A DNA stretch of 64,000 nt from Embleya sp040629175. GTDB lineage: Bacteria > Actinomycetota > Actinomycetes > Streptomycetales > Streptomycetaceae. The stretch lies in contig NZ_JBEXUX010000053.1 in the NCBI RefSeq assembly GCF_040629175.1, positions 1 to 64,000 of the forward strand, given 5' to 3'. The translations under genes and the position numbers were made by a program. The notes below the pieces were generated by a model that ran no database searches, was not told where the DNA came from, and was given only the letters and a program-made list of their open reading frames with translations. Of the stretch, positions 16,871 through 25,612 are shown one piece after another (the stretch's first letter is position 1; every line of letters begins with the position of its first letter).

Positions 16871-17701
16871 ATGCTCACCAGTCGCCGACAGAACGTCATC
16901 GGCCACGCGATCCTCGCGGTCGCCGCCCTCATCGCGCTCTACCCGTTCCTGTCCGTCCTGCTGCTCGCGTTCGGCGAACCCGGCACGCGCACCAGCGGAT
17001 TCTCCATCCCCACCTCGGTCAGCTTCGACAACTTCACCGAGGCGTGGCGGCGCGGGCTGTTCTCGGACGCGCTGACCTCCAGCCTGATCGTCGCCGCCGC
17101 CGTGGTCGTCGGCACGATCGTCCTCGCGGTCCTGGCGAGCTACGCCCTCGCGTTCTTCCCGTTCCCGCTCAAGGGCCCGATGCTCGGGCTGCTGCTGATC
17201 GGGCTCGTGATGCCGTACGAGGCGACCGTGATCCCGCTGTACTACCAACTCAAGGACTGGGAACTGGTCAACACCTACTGGGCGTTGATCCTGCCGCAGA
17301 TCGGACTGTCGCTGCCCTTCGCGGTGTTCTGGATGCGGACCTTCTTCGTCTCCACACCCCCCGCGCTGCGCGAGGCGGCCTCGGTGGACGGCGCGTCCCG
17401 CCTGCGCACGCTGCGCTCGGTGCTGCTGCCGATGGCGATGCCCGCGATCGGCACCCTGGCCACCCTGCTCTTCCTCTTCGCCTGGAACGAGTTCCTGCTC
17501 GCCCTGGTCCTGGTCCCCGACGACCGCTCGGTGCAGACCGCACCGCTCGCGCTGTCGTTCTTCGCCGGCAACCGCCGCAACAGCGATCCGGGCGTGACCG
17601 CCGCCGCGGCCGTCCTGGTCGCCCTTCCCGTGCTCATCAGCTACATCGCCCTCCAGCGCCGCATGATCAGCGGAATGCTCGCGGGCGCCGTCAAGGAGTG
17701 A
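16871..17701 (+). CDS. ABC sugar permease, second subunit (MalG-like)
   Basis: A 276-residue permease three bases after the first subunit. It has the MalG-type opening (HAILAVAALIALYPFLSVLLLAF), the conserved helix MPYEATVIPLYYQLKDWELV with NTYWALILPQ, and the EAA-loop ALREAASVDGASRLRTLRSVLLPMAMPA (about residues 160-195) that docks the ATPase. It completes the importer with the binding protein; the nucleotide-binding subunit is missing from the locus. Confidence 0.9.
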   Translation: MLTSRRQNVIGHAILAVAALIALYPFLSVLLLAFGEPGTRTSGFSIPTSVSFDNFTEAWRRGLFSDALTSSLIVAAAVVVGTIVLAVLASYALAFFPFPLKGPMLGLLLIGLVMPYEATVIPLYYQLKDWELVNTYWALILPQIGLSLPFAVFWMRTFFVSTPPALREAASVDGASRLRTLRSVLLPMAMPAIGTLATLLFLFAWNEFLLALVLVPDDRSVQTAPLALSFFAGNRRNSDPGVTAAAAVLVALPVLISYIALQRRMISGMLAGAVKE

Positions 17702-17706
17702 CACCC

Positions 17707-18504
17707 ATGCCAGCCCCCCTTCCCCTCCAGGTCTTCGACGCACCGGCGGACCTCGGCGACGCGCTCGCCCGCGAGATCGCCGACGGCATCGCCGCCGCCG
17801 ACGCGGCCGGCGTGCGCTACGTCCTGGGCTGCCCCGGCGGTCGCAGCCCCAAGCCGGTCTACGACGCGCTGGCCGAACAGGTCGCGGCCCGCGGCCTGGA
17901 CCTGCGGCACGTGGTGATCGCGATGATGGACGAATACGTGGTGGCCGGCCCGGACGGCTTCACCGACATCGAACACACCGCGCACAACAGTTGCCACCGC
18001 TTCGCCGCCCAGGAGATCGTCGCCCCGCTCGACGCCGCCGCCGGGCCCGGGCGCGGCATCCCCGCCGACGCCGTCTGGTTCCCCGACCCCGCCGACCCCG
18101 AGGCGTACGACACCCGCCTCGCCGACGCGGGCGGCATCGACCTGTTCATCCTCGCCTCCGGCGCCACCGACGGACACATCGCCTTCAACCCGCCCGGCGC
18201 GCCCCGGGACAGCCGCAGCCGCGTCGTCGAACTGCCCGACAGCACCCGCCGGGACAACCTCGGCACCTTCCCCGACTACGCCTCGCTCGACGAGGTCCCC
18301 CGCCACGGCGTGACCGTCGGCGTGCACACGATCGTCTCGCGCTCCCGCCGCGCGGTCATGGTCGTGCACGGCGAGCACAAGCGCGAGGCGGTCCGCCGCC
18401 TGTCCGCGGCCGGCGACTACGACCCCACGTGGCCGGCCACCCTGCTCGTCACCTGCGAACGACCGTCCCTGTACGTGGACCGCGCCGCGGCGGACGCCCG
18501 ATGA
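17707..18504 (+). CDS. NagB-like glucosamine-6-phosphate deaminase family protein, variant active site
   Basis: A 265-residue protein of the NagB/6-phosphogluconolactonase fold. The phosphate-site motif GCPGGRSPKPVYDAL (about residues 38-52), AMMDEYV (Asp75-Glu76) and SGATDGHIAFN (Asp155, His157) match glucosamine-6-phosphate deaminases. In those enzymes the next residue after the Asn is a catalytic Glu (FNEPG); here it is Pro162 (FNPPG), so the Asp-His-Glu triad is broken. It is co-transcribed with inositol-degradation genes (AAGGAG site before the ATG at 17707; ATGA overlap with iolC). It may isomerise, deaminate or open an amino- or keto-inositol derivative rather than glucosamine-6-phosphate. 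That role is inference. Confidence 0.78.
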   Translation: MPAPLPLQVFDAPADLGDALAREIADGIAAADAAGVRYVLGCPGGRSPKPVYDALAEQVAARGLDLRHVVIAMMDEYVVAGPDGFTDIEHTAHNSCHRFAAQEIVAPLDAAAGPGRGIPADAVWFPDPADPEAYDTRLADAGGIDLFILASGATDGHIAFNPPGAPRDSRSRVVELPDSTRRDNLGTFPDYASLDEVPRHGVTVGVHTIVSRSRRAVMVVHGEHKREAVRRLSAAGDYDPTWPATLLVTCERPSLYVDRAAADAR

Positions 18505-19523
18505 GCGACTCCCCGGACCTGATCACCCTCGGCCGGGTGGGAGTGGACCTGTACCCCGAACAGATCGGGGTCGGCCTGGCCGACGTGCGCACCTTCACCA
18601 AGTACCTCGGCGGCAGCGCGACCAACGTCGCCGTCGCCGCCGCCCGGCACGGACTGCGCGCGAGCGTGGTCACCGGCGTGGGCCCGGACCCGCTGGGCGA
18701 CTTCGTCCGCAGCGCGCTGCGCGGCTTCGGCGTCGACGATCGCCACGTGGTCACCGTTCCCGGACGGCAGACGCCCGTCGTACTGTGCGAGATCTTCCCG
18801 CCGGACGACTTCCCGCTCTACTTCTACCGACCCAACGCCCCCGACCTCGCGCTGACCGTCGAGGACCTGGACACCGAGGCCCTGCGCACCGCGCGCATCG
18901 TGTGGATCACCGGCAGCGGACTGTCCGCCGAGCCCTCCCGCACCACCACCCTGCGCGCCGTCGCCGACCGGGCCCAGGGCGGCGACACCGTGCTCGACCT
19001 GGACTGGCGGCCGATGTTCTGGGCCGACCCGGACGAGGCACCCGCGTGGTACGCCCGGGCCCTGGCACACGCCACCGTGGCGGTCGGCAACCGCGACGAG
19101 GTCGAGGTCGCCGTCGGCACCCGCGACCCCGACGAGGCCGCCGACCGCCTGCTCGCGCGCGGGGTGCGACTGGCCGTGGTCAAGCAGGGACCGGCCGGCG
19201 TCCTGGCCCGCACCGCCGGCGAGGAGATCCGGCTGGCGCCCATCCCCGTCGAGGTGGTCAACGGCCTCGGCGCCGGCGACGCGTTCGGCGGCGCGCTCGC
19301 GGCCGGCCTGGCCGGCGGACTGCCGCTGCGCCGCACCCTGGAGATCGCCAACGCCGCGGGCGCCCTGGTCGCCGGGCGACACGCGTGCGCCGACGCGATG
19401 CCCACCCTCGCCGAGATCGACGACCTGATCGCGCGCTCCACCGCCGACGCCGCCTCGGGCTCCGGGCCCGCCTCCATTCCCGTCTCCATTCCCGTCTCCA
19501 CCCCTACCGAAGGACAGCTGTGA
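18501..19523 (+). CDS. iolC: 5-dehydro-2-deoxygluconokinase (PfkB family)
   Basis: A 340-residue PfkB carbohydrate kinase. Motif 1 is RTFTKYLGGSATNVAVAAAR (about residues 30-49) and motif 2 is VVNGLGAGDAFGGALAAGL with the catalytic Asp in GAGD. DITLGRVGVDLYPEQIG-type openings are typical of IolC, and the partners iolB and iolD support the assignment. IolC phosphorylates 5-dehydro-2-deoxy-D-gluconate with ATP. It overlaps the NagB-like gene by four bases. The C-terminal tail has a short repeat (two copies of a 12-bp CCATTCCCGTCT unit) that adds ASIPVSIPVSTP-like residues, unlikely to matter for catalysis. Confidence 0.88.
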   Translation: MSDSPDLITLGRVGVDLYPEQIGVGLADVRTFTKYLGGSATNVAVAAARHGLRASVVTGVGPDPLGDFVRSALRGFGVDDRHVVTVPGRQTPVVLCEIFPPDDFPLYFYRPNAPDLALTVEDLDTEALRTARIVWITGSGLSAEPSRTTTLRAVADRAQGGDTVLDLDWRPMFWADPDEAPAWYARALAHATVAVGNRDEVEVAVGTRDPDEAADRLLARGVRLAVVKQGPAGVLARTAGEEIRLAPIPVEVVNGLGAGDAFGGALAAGLAGGLPLRRTLEIANAAGALVAGRHACADAMPTLAEIDDLIARSTADAASGSGPASIPVSIPVSTPTEGQL

Positions 19524-20410
19524 GCATCGCCCCCGACATCGCCTCGGTCGTCACCACCCGCCTGACCGACCCCGGCGCGATCCGCCGCGCCGCGCTGGCC
19601 CGACCCAGGTTCGAGCGCGCCGGCTTCGCCCGTCCGCTGTTCATCCTCGCCGCCGACCACGCCGCGCGCGGCGCGATCGCCGCCGGCGGCGACCCCACCG
19701 CGATGGGCGACCGGCACGAACTGCTCGCGCGCTGCGTCGAGGCGCTGGCCCGCCCCGGGGTGGACGGCTTCCTGGGCACCCCGGACATCGTCGAGGACCT
19801 GATCCTGCTCGGCGCGCTCGACGGCAAGCTGGTGCTGGGCTCGATGAACCGCGGCGGCATCCCCGGCGCGAGCTTCGAACTCGACGACCGGTTCGGCTCC
19901 TACGACGCGCGCGGCATCGCCGAGGGCGGCCTGGACGGCGGCAAGATCCTGCTGCGCGTGGACCCGGCCGACGCCGGCACGGCCGAGACGCTGATCGGCA
20001 CCGCGAACGCGGTCAACGAGCTTGCCGAACGCGAACTCCTGGCGCTGATCGAGCCGTTCATGTCGGCCCGGGAGAACGGCAAGGTCCGCAACATCCTCAC
20101 CCCCGACGCGCAGATGAAGGTCAACAACATCTCCGCCGCACTGGGGCGCACCTCGGCGTACACCTGGCTCAAGGTGCCCGTCGTCGACGAGATGGAGCGC
20201 ATGATGGCCTCGACCACCATGCCCACGCTGCTCCTGGGCGGCGAGGGCGGCGGCGACGTCGACGCGATGTACGCCTCCTGGCAGCGCGCGCTGGAGATCC
20301 CGCACGTGCGCGGCCTGATCATCGGGCGCACGATGCTCTTCCCGCACGACGGCGACGTGGCCGGTGCGGTCGACACCGCCGTGTCCCTGGTGCGCGGGGC
20401 CACGCGGTGA
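19520..20410 (+). CDS. Cgl0159-type (beta/alpha)8 aldolase-fold protein of inositol catabolism
   Basis: A 296-residue protein similar to the class I aldolase-like proteins (Cgl0159 type) found in actinobacterial iol operons. ARPLFILAADHAARGAI near residue 38, GTPDIVEDLILLGALDGKLVLGSMNRGG and YTWLKVPVVDEMERMM fit a beta/alpha barrel with a Schiff-base Lys candidate in WLKVPV. It probably cleaves 2-deoxy-5-keto-D-gluconate 6-phosphate, replacing IolJ; no iolJ-like class II aldolase is present in the window. It starts at a GTG overlapping the iolC stop (GTGA), with an AAGGAC site. Confidence 0.82.
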   Translation: MSIAPDIASVVTTRLTDPGAIRRAALARPRFERAGFARPLFILAADHAARGAIAAGGDPTAMGDRHELLARCVEALARPGVDGFLGTPDIVEDLILLGALDGKLVLGSMNRGGIPGASFELDDRFGSYDARGIAEGGLDGGKILLRVDPADAGTAETLIGTANAVNELAERELLALIEPFMSARENGKVRNILTPDAQMKVNNISAALGRTSAYTWLKVPVVDEMERMMASTTMPTLLLGGEGGGDVDAMYASWQRALEIPHVRGLIIGRTMLFPHDGDVAGAVDTAVSLVRGATR

Positions 20411-21282
20411 GCAGCCCCCTGCACCTGCCCGACGGGAGTACCGCCGCGGACGGCTTCCGAGTGGCGATCACCCCCGAGTCGGCCGGCTGGGCCTACAGCT
20501 CACTGCGCGTGCTGGAGTTGGCCCCGGGCGAGACCCGCCGGTTCGAGACCGGCGACGCGGAGACCATCGTGCTGCCCCTGGCCGGGTCGTGCGTGGTCAC
20601 GGTCGACGGGACGAGCTACGAACTCGCGGGCCGCGAGCACGTGTTCGCGCGGGTGACCGACTTCGTCTACGCCCCGCGCGAGGCGCGGGTGAGCGTGACC
20701 TCCGAGCGTGGTGGCCGGTTCGCGCTGCCGGCGGCGCGCTGCGACCGGCGCCTGGCACCGGCGTACGTGCCGGCCGCCGACGTCGCGGTGGAGGTGCGCG
20801 GCGCCGGCGCGGCCTCGCGGCAGGTCAACAACTTCGCCGCGCCGGACGGCTTCGGCTGCGACCGCCTGGTCGCGGTCGAGGTGCTCACGCCGGGCGGCAA
20901 CTGGTCCTCGTACCCCCCGCACAAGCACGACGAGGCACGCCCGGGGGAGGCGGTGCTGGAGGAGATCTACTACTTCGAACTCGGCTCCTCCGGCGGCCCC
21001 GGACGCCCCTTCGGCTACCAGCGCGTCTACGACGGGCGGGAGGTGGACGTGCTCGCCGAGGTGCGTCAGGGCGACGTGGTCCTGGTGCCGCGCGGCTACC
21101 ACGGCCCGTCGATGGCGCCACCCGGATACCCGATGTACTACCTGAACGTGCTTGCGGGCCCGCATTCGCAACGCACGATGGCCTGTTGCGACGACCCCGA
21201 ACACCACTGGGTCCGGCAGTCGTGGGAGAGCGTCGAACGCGACCCCCGGGTGCCGATGTGCGATGCGGAGGGACCGCGATGA
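20407..21282 (+). CDS. iolB: 5-deoxy-glucuronate isomerase
   Basis: A 291-residue bicupin enzyme. The metal-binding cupin signature is clear: WSSYPPHKHDEARPGE then LEEIYYFEL (about residues 161-195), giving the His-His-Glu ligands, with a later VPRGYHGPSMAPPGYPMYYLN closing the site. IolB converts 5-deoxy-D-glucuronate to 5-dehydro-2-deoxygluconate, the substrate of IolC. The length agrees with the family. GTGA overlaps with the preceding gene and ATGA with iolD show tight coupling. Confidence 0.92.
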   Translation: MSSPLHLPDGSTAADGFRVAITPESAGWAYSSLRVLELAPGETRRFETGDAETIVLPLAGSCVVTVDGTSYELAGREHVFARVTDFVYAPREARVSVTSERGGRFALPAARCDRRLAPAYVPAADVAVEVRGAGAASRQVNNFAAPDGFGCDRLVAVEVLTPGGNWSSYPPHKHDEARPGEAVLEEIYYFELGSSGGPGRPFGYQRVYDGREVDVLAEVRQGDVVLVPRGYHGPSMAPPGYPMYYLNVLAGPHSQRTMACCDDPEHHWVRQSWESVERDPRVPMCDAEGPR

Positions 21283-23159
21283 ACACCGTGCGGATGACCA
21301 CGGGACAGGCGCTGGTGCGTTTCCTCTCCCGCCAGTACAGCGAACGCGACGGAGTCGAACACCGGCTGATCGAGGGCTGCTTCGGGATCTTCGGGCACGG
21401 CAACGTGGCCGGGATCGGGCAGGCGCTCCTGGAGCGCCCCGGTGACCTGACCTACCATCAGGCCCGCAACGAGCAGGCGATGGTGCACGCGGCCGTGGCC
21501 TACGCCCGGACCAGGCGCCGGCTGTCGACGCTGGCGTGCACGGCGTCGGTGGGACCCGGGGCGACCAACATGGTCACCGGCGCGGCGCTGGCCACGATCA
21601 ACCGGCTGCCGGTGTTGCTGCTGCCGGGTGACACCTTCGCCACCCGGGCGGCCTCGCCGGTCCTGCAGGAGCTGGAACTGCCGTACGCCGCCGACATCAG
21701 CGTCAACGACGCCTTCCGGCCGGTCTCCCGCTTCTTCGACCGCGTCCAGCGCCCGGAACAACTCGCGCACGCCGTGACGCAGGCCATGCGGGTGCTCACC
21801 GACCAGGCCGAGACGGGCGCGGTCACCCTCGCGTTGCCGCAGGACGTGCAGGCCGAGGCGTGGGACTTCCCCGAGGAGTTGTTCGCCAAGCGGGTGTGGC
21901 ACGTCCGCCGCCCGGTGCCCGACCCGGACTCGCTGGCCGCGGCGGTCGCGGTGTTGCGGAGCGCGCGCCGGCCGCTGATCGTGGCCGGCGGCGGCGTGGT
22001 GCACGCCGACGCGACCGCCGCGCTGGCCGCCTTCGCCGCGGCCACCGGCATTCCGGTCGCGGTGACCCAGGCGGGTAAGGCGGCACTGCCGCACGAACAC
22101 CCGGCCGCCGTCGGCGGGATCGGCCACACCGGATCGGTCGCCGCGAACGCGCTGGCGCATGACGCGGACGTGGTGCTGGGCATCGGCACCCGGTGGCAGG
22201 ACTTCACCACCGCGTCGCGGACCCTGTTCGCCGACCCCGACGTGCGCTTCGTCAACCTCAACATCGCCGCGTTCGACGCGGCCAAGCACGCCGGCGTCGC
22301 GCTGGTCGCGGACGCGCGGGCGGGCCTGGAGGCGTTGACGGCGGCGCTGGCCGGCTGGACCGCCCCGGCCGAACACCGCACCCGCGCGGCCGAGGCGGTG
22401 CGGCGCTGGGACGCCGAGGTCGACGCCGCGTTCGCCCGCGCACACACCCCGCTGCCCGCCCAGAGCGAGATCATCGGCGCGGTCCACGAGGCGATGGCGC
22501 CCCGGGACGTGGTGGTGTCCGCGGCCGGCTCCATCCCCGGCGACCTGCACAAACTGTGGCGCCCGGCCGATCCGCTGGGCTACCACGTCGAGTACGGGTT
22601 CTCCTGCATGGGCTACGAGATCGCCGGCGGCCTGGGCGTCAAGCTGGCCGCGCCCGACCGCGAGGTGTTCGTGCTGGTCGGGGACGGCTCCTACCTGATG
22701 ATGGCGCAGGAGATCGTCACCGCCGTCGCCGAAGACGTCAAACTGGTGATCGTGCTCGTGCAAAACCACGGCTACGCCTCGATCGGGGCGCTGTCCGAGA
22801 CGGTGGGCGCCGAGCGATTCGGCACGCAATACCGGTTCCGGGACCGGGAGTCCGGCGGTTTCGACGGCCGGATCCTGCCGATCGACCTCGCCGCGAACGC
22901 GGCCAGCCTGGGCGCCGACGTACTCCGGGCGAACGGCCTCGCCGAATTCCGCACCGCGCTCGCCACCGCCCGCGCGTCCTCGCGCACGACGGTCGTGCAC
23001 GTGGACACCGACCCCCTGATCGGCTCCCCGTCGTCACAGGCATGGTGGGACGTACCCGTGGCCGAGGTCTCCACCACCCCCACGACCGGCGAGGCCCGCC
23101 GCGGCTACGACCGGGAAAAGACCAGCCAGCGCCCGCTGCTCCGCCCGGCCCTCCCCTGA
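21279..23159 (+). CDS. iolD: 3D-(3,5/4)-trihydroxycyclohexane-1,2-dione acylhydrolase
   Basis: A 626-residue thiamine-diphosphate enzyme. The ThDP-activating Glu is in YHQARNEQAMVHAAVAYAR (about residue 68), and the C-terminal ThDP/Mg motif is VFVLVGDGSYLMMAQEIV (about residues 466-483) with the closing Asn in VLVQNHGYASIG. IolD hydrolyses the carbon ring of the trihydroxycyclohexanedione made by IolE, giving 5-deoxyglucuronate for IolB. It is the last gene of the operon; no iolA (methylmalonate-semialdehyde dehydrogenase) follows, so that step must be encoded elsewhere. Confidence 0.93.
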   Translation: MNTVRMTTGQALVRFLSRQYSERDGVEHRLIEGCFGIFGHGNVAGIGQALLERPGDLTYHQARNEQAMVHAAVAYARTRRRLSTLACTASVGPGATNMVTGAALATINRLPVLLLPGDTFATRAASPVLQELELPYAADISVNDAFRPVSRFFDRVQRPEQLAHAVTQAMRVLTDQAETGAVTLALPQDVQAEAWDFPEELFAKRVWHVRRPVPDPDSLAAAVAVLRSARRPLIVAGGGVVHADATAALAAFAAATGIPVAVTQAGKAALPHEHPAAVGGIGHTGSVAANALAHDADVVLGIGTRWQDFTTASRTLFADPDVRFVNLNIAAFDAAKHAGVALVADARAGLEALTAALAGWTAPAEHRTRAAEAVRRWDAEVDAAFARAHTPLPAQSEIIGAVHEAMAPRDVVVSAAGSIPGDLHKLWRPADPLGYHVEYGFSCMGYEIAGGLGVKLAAPDREVFVLVGDGSYLMMAQEIVTAVAEDVKLVIVLVQNHGYASIGALSETVGAERFGTQYRFRDRESGGFDGRILPIDLAANAASLGADVLRANGLAEFRTALATARASSRTTVVHVDTDPLIGSPSSQAWWDVPVAEVSTTPTTGEARRGYDREKTSQRPLLRPALP

Positions 23160-23421
23160 CCCCTCCCACACCGTCACCCCCGACCCGAGCGCGGCCGGGC
23201 ACCCGCCGAGCCCCTGCCCAACGCCGGGCGGGGACTCGGACCGGCGGCGGCGTCCGGGTGTGCGTGCGGCGCCGTCGCGGTGGTGTGGGCTGCGGCGGAC
23301 GGCGGACGATACGCGTCGATCGCCCTGTGGGCCGGTGCGATCCCCGACCCGCCGTGCTCCTGTGCGCCGGCCGGACGGTGGAGTCGGTCGCGTCGGCGAT
23401 GAAGGTCCGGGGATGGGGGTG

Positions 23422-24642
23422 TCAGTGGTGAACGGGGACGGGGGCGGGGGTGGCTGCGGGGACGGGTCCGGTGGCGGCTGCCTCGGGCTCCCGGGTGAGG
23501 GTGCGGCGTTCCAGGGCGGCGGACCAGAGGGCGAGGAGGAGGGCTGAGCCGGCGAGGGCGGCGCCGACCCAGTTCGGGGCGGTGTAGCCGAATCCGGCGG
23601 AGATGACCATTCCGCCGAGCCAGGCGGCGAGCGCGTTGCCGAGGTTGAAGGCGCCGATGTTGACGGCGGAGGCCAGGGTGGGCGCGCCGTGGGCCTGGTC
23701 GAGAACACGCTTCTGGAGCGGCGGGACGGTGGCGAAGCCGAGCGCGCCGATCAGCAGGATGGTCACCGCGGCCAGGATCTTGTCGTGGGCGGTGACGGTG
23801 AACAGCGCCAGCACGACGGCGAGCCCGCCGAGGGTGACGTACAACATCGGCATCAGCCTGCGGTCCGCGAACCGGCCGCCGAGCAGGTTGCCCAGGAACA
23901 TGCCGATGCCGAACAACACGAGCAGCCAGGTGACGGCGCCGTCGGAGTAGCCGGCCGTGTGGGTCATCATCGGGGCGATGTAGGTGATCGCGGCGAAGAC
24001 TCCACCGAAGCCGAGGACGGTCATCGCCATCGCGAGCAGTACCTGCGGGTTGCGGAACGCGGTCAGCTCCCGGCGCAGGTGGGCGCCTTCGGGGCGGGGC
24101 ATGGCGGGTACCAGCTTCGCGATGCCGAGCAGGCCGATCACACCGAGCGCGGCGACGCCGGCGAAGGTGACGCGCCAGCCGACGGCCTGGCCGATGAAGG
24201 TGCCCAGCGGCACGCCGACGATGTTGGCGACGGTCAGCCCGGTGAACATGGTGGCGATGGCGCCGGCCTTCCTGTCGGCGGCGACCAGGCCGGCGGCGAC
24301 CACCGAGCCGATGCCGAAGAACGCGCCGTGGGCGAGCGAGGCCACGATGCGCCCCGCGAGCATGACGCCGAAGGTGGGCGCGAGCGCGGACAGCAGGTTG
24401 CCGACGACGAACAGGCCCATCAGCGCCATGAGCATCGTCTTGCGCCCGATCCGGTTGCCGAGCACGGTCATCAGCGGTGCGCCGACGACGACGCCGATCG
24501 CGTAGCCGGTGACGAGCAGTCCGGCGGAGGGGATCGACACACCGTAGTCGTTCGCGATCTCGGGCAGCAGGCCCATGACCACGAACTCGGTGGTGCCGAT
24601 CCCGAACGCCCCGATGGCCAGGGCGAGGAGCGCGAGAGGCAT
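23422..24642 (-). CDS. MFS transporter, DHA1 (AraJ/YdhP-like) family
   Basis: A 406-residue, 12-helix transporter. ALAIGAFGIGTTEFVVMGLLPEI (about residues 5-27) is the hallmark of the AraJ/YdhP/PbuE-type DHA1 exporters, followed by the motif A loop GNRIGRKTMLMA. The tail after the last helix is Ala/Pro/Val-rich. The ATG at 24642 has a GAAGGG site; the longer frame upstream would cross the divergent promoter. It exports sugars, drugs or nucleosides in known relatives. It is divergent from a MarR gene and likely repressed by it. Confidence 0.88.
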   Translation of the reverse strand: MPLALLALAIGAFGIGTTEFVVMGLLPEIANDYGVSIPSAGLLVTGYAIGVVVGAPLMTVLGNRIGRKTMLMALMGLFVVGNLLSALAPTFGVMLAGRIVASLAHGAFFGIGSVVAAGLVAADRKAGAIATMFTGLTVANIVGVPLGTFIGQAVGWRVTFAGVAALGVIGLLGIAKLVPAMPRPEGAHLRRELTAFRNPQVLLAMAMTVLGFGGVFAAITYIAPMMTHTAGYSDGAVTWLLVLFGIGMFLGNLLGGRFADRRLMPMLYVTLGGLAVVLALFTVTAHDKILAAVTILLIGALGFATVPPLQKRVLDQAHGAPTLASAVNIGAFNLGNALAAWLGGMVISAGFGYTAPNWVGAALAGSALLLALWSAALERRTLTREPEAAATGPVPAATPAPVPVHH

Positions 24643-24675
24643 GACACGAAACCCTTCGTACGATTGCTGGTGCGC

Positions 24676-24754
24676 CTTGCAAGCCTCGACAATAGTTGCA
24701 GACGCGCTATATATGCAAGTGCGGGCATCCCTTCCTTGCGATGCTTGTGCAAGC
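24676..24754. promoter_or_regulatory. MarR-type operator candidates in divergent promoter
   Basis: The A/T-rich gap between the MFS and MarR genes holds the palindromes CTTGCAAG (24676-24683) and GCTTG-TG-CAAGC (24743-24754). The word ATATATGC occurs near each, and further TTGCA/TGCAAG half sites lie between. The common core CTTG-n-CAAG suggests the binding site of the adjacent MarR protein. Confidence 0.6.
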
Positions 24755-24835
24755 TCCATATATGCGTCAGCCGGTATTTCAAGAAATGGAGTATCCTGGG
24801 CACCTGCCAGTCGCCCCGGAAGGAGACTCGGGCCC

Positions 24836-25324
24836 ATGACCGCCACGGATCCCGCACTGACCGCCCTCGCCAACGGATGGGCCGCGCTCTACGTCCTGTA
24901 CGGCAGGATCGACGCGCAGATCGAACGCGCACTGCAGGCCGAGCACGACCTGAGCGTGCGGGAGTACTCGCTGCTCGACGTGCTCGCCCGTCAACACGAC
25001 GGGGAGGGCGGTCACCTACAGATGAAGCAGGTAGCCGACGCGGTCGTGCTCAGCCAGAGCGCCACCACCCGTCTGGTCACCCGGCTGGAGGATCGCGGCC
25101 TGTTGTCGCGCTACCTGTGCCCCACCGACCGCCGCGGCATCTACACCGACGTCAGCGACGCGGGCCTGAAACTCCTGGAGCAGGCCCGGCCGACCAACGA
25201 CGCCGCCCTGCGCGAGGCCCTCGACGAAGCGGCCAAGAACCCCGCGTTGGCCCCACTGGTCGAAGCGGTCGAAGCGGTCAACCCCGCCGGCGGCGCGTCG
25301 GCGGCCTCGCCCGGCCGGCGGTGA
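24836..25324 (+). CDS. MarR family transcriptional regulator
   Basis: A 162-residue winged-helix regulator. LSVREYSLLDVLA, QMKQVADAVVLSQSATTRLVTRLEDRGLLSR and CPTDRRGIYTDVSDAGLKLL cover the helix-turn-helix and wing (about residues 40-115), as in MarR/SlyA proteins. The ATG at 24836 has a strong GGAAGGAG site (24818-24825). It is divergent from the DHA1 transporter with palindromes between, a standard ligand-released repressor layout. The ligand is not predictable. A hairpin begins seven bases after its stop. Confidence 0.88.
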   Translation: MTATDPALTALANGWAALYVLYGRIDAQIERALQAEHDLSVREYSLLDVLARQHDGEGGHLQMKQVADAVVLSQSATTRLVTRLEDRGLLSRYLCPTDRRGIYTDVSDAGLKLLEQARPTNDAALREALDEAAKNPALAPLVEAVEAVNPAGGASAASPGRR

Positions 25325-25330
25325 CCATGC

Positions 25331-25360
25331 CCGGGCGGCGTCATCGGCCACGCCGCCCGG
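25331..25360 (+). terminator. Hairpin terminator after the MarR gene
   Basis: An 11-bp perfect stem, CCGGGCGGCGT (25331-25341) with 25350-25360, and an 8-base loop, directly after the MarR stop. Confidence 0.7.
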
Positions 25361-25612
25361 TGCCGCCGGCGCCGAGGACCCGGATGTCCGGTGCGCGAGC
25401 GTGGCGGCACTTCCGGGGTCGACCCGTGCCGACCGTCACGCGCGAGCCCTCCGGGTCGGCCGGACGTTCATGATCACTTCACCGGGACGTCGATCCGAAC
25501 GCACCAGGACTCGGTGCAGCCCTCATAGTCTCTCTGGACCGAACCGGTTACCCATACGTTATAAACCGTGGGGAAGCCGCGTTCGTCACCGGAACCAGAG
25601 AACAGGAAACCT

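Noticed and set aside
19470..19510. CRISPR-like or VNTR array at the end of iolC
   Set aside because: Only two copies of a 12-bp unit inside the coding tail; no spacers.
23689..25473. 594-residue plus-strand frame opposite the MFS/MarR genes
   Set aside because: It is antisense to a clear 12-helix transporter and reads as Glu/Asp/His/Gln-rich shadow, as expected opposite hydrophobic codons.
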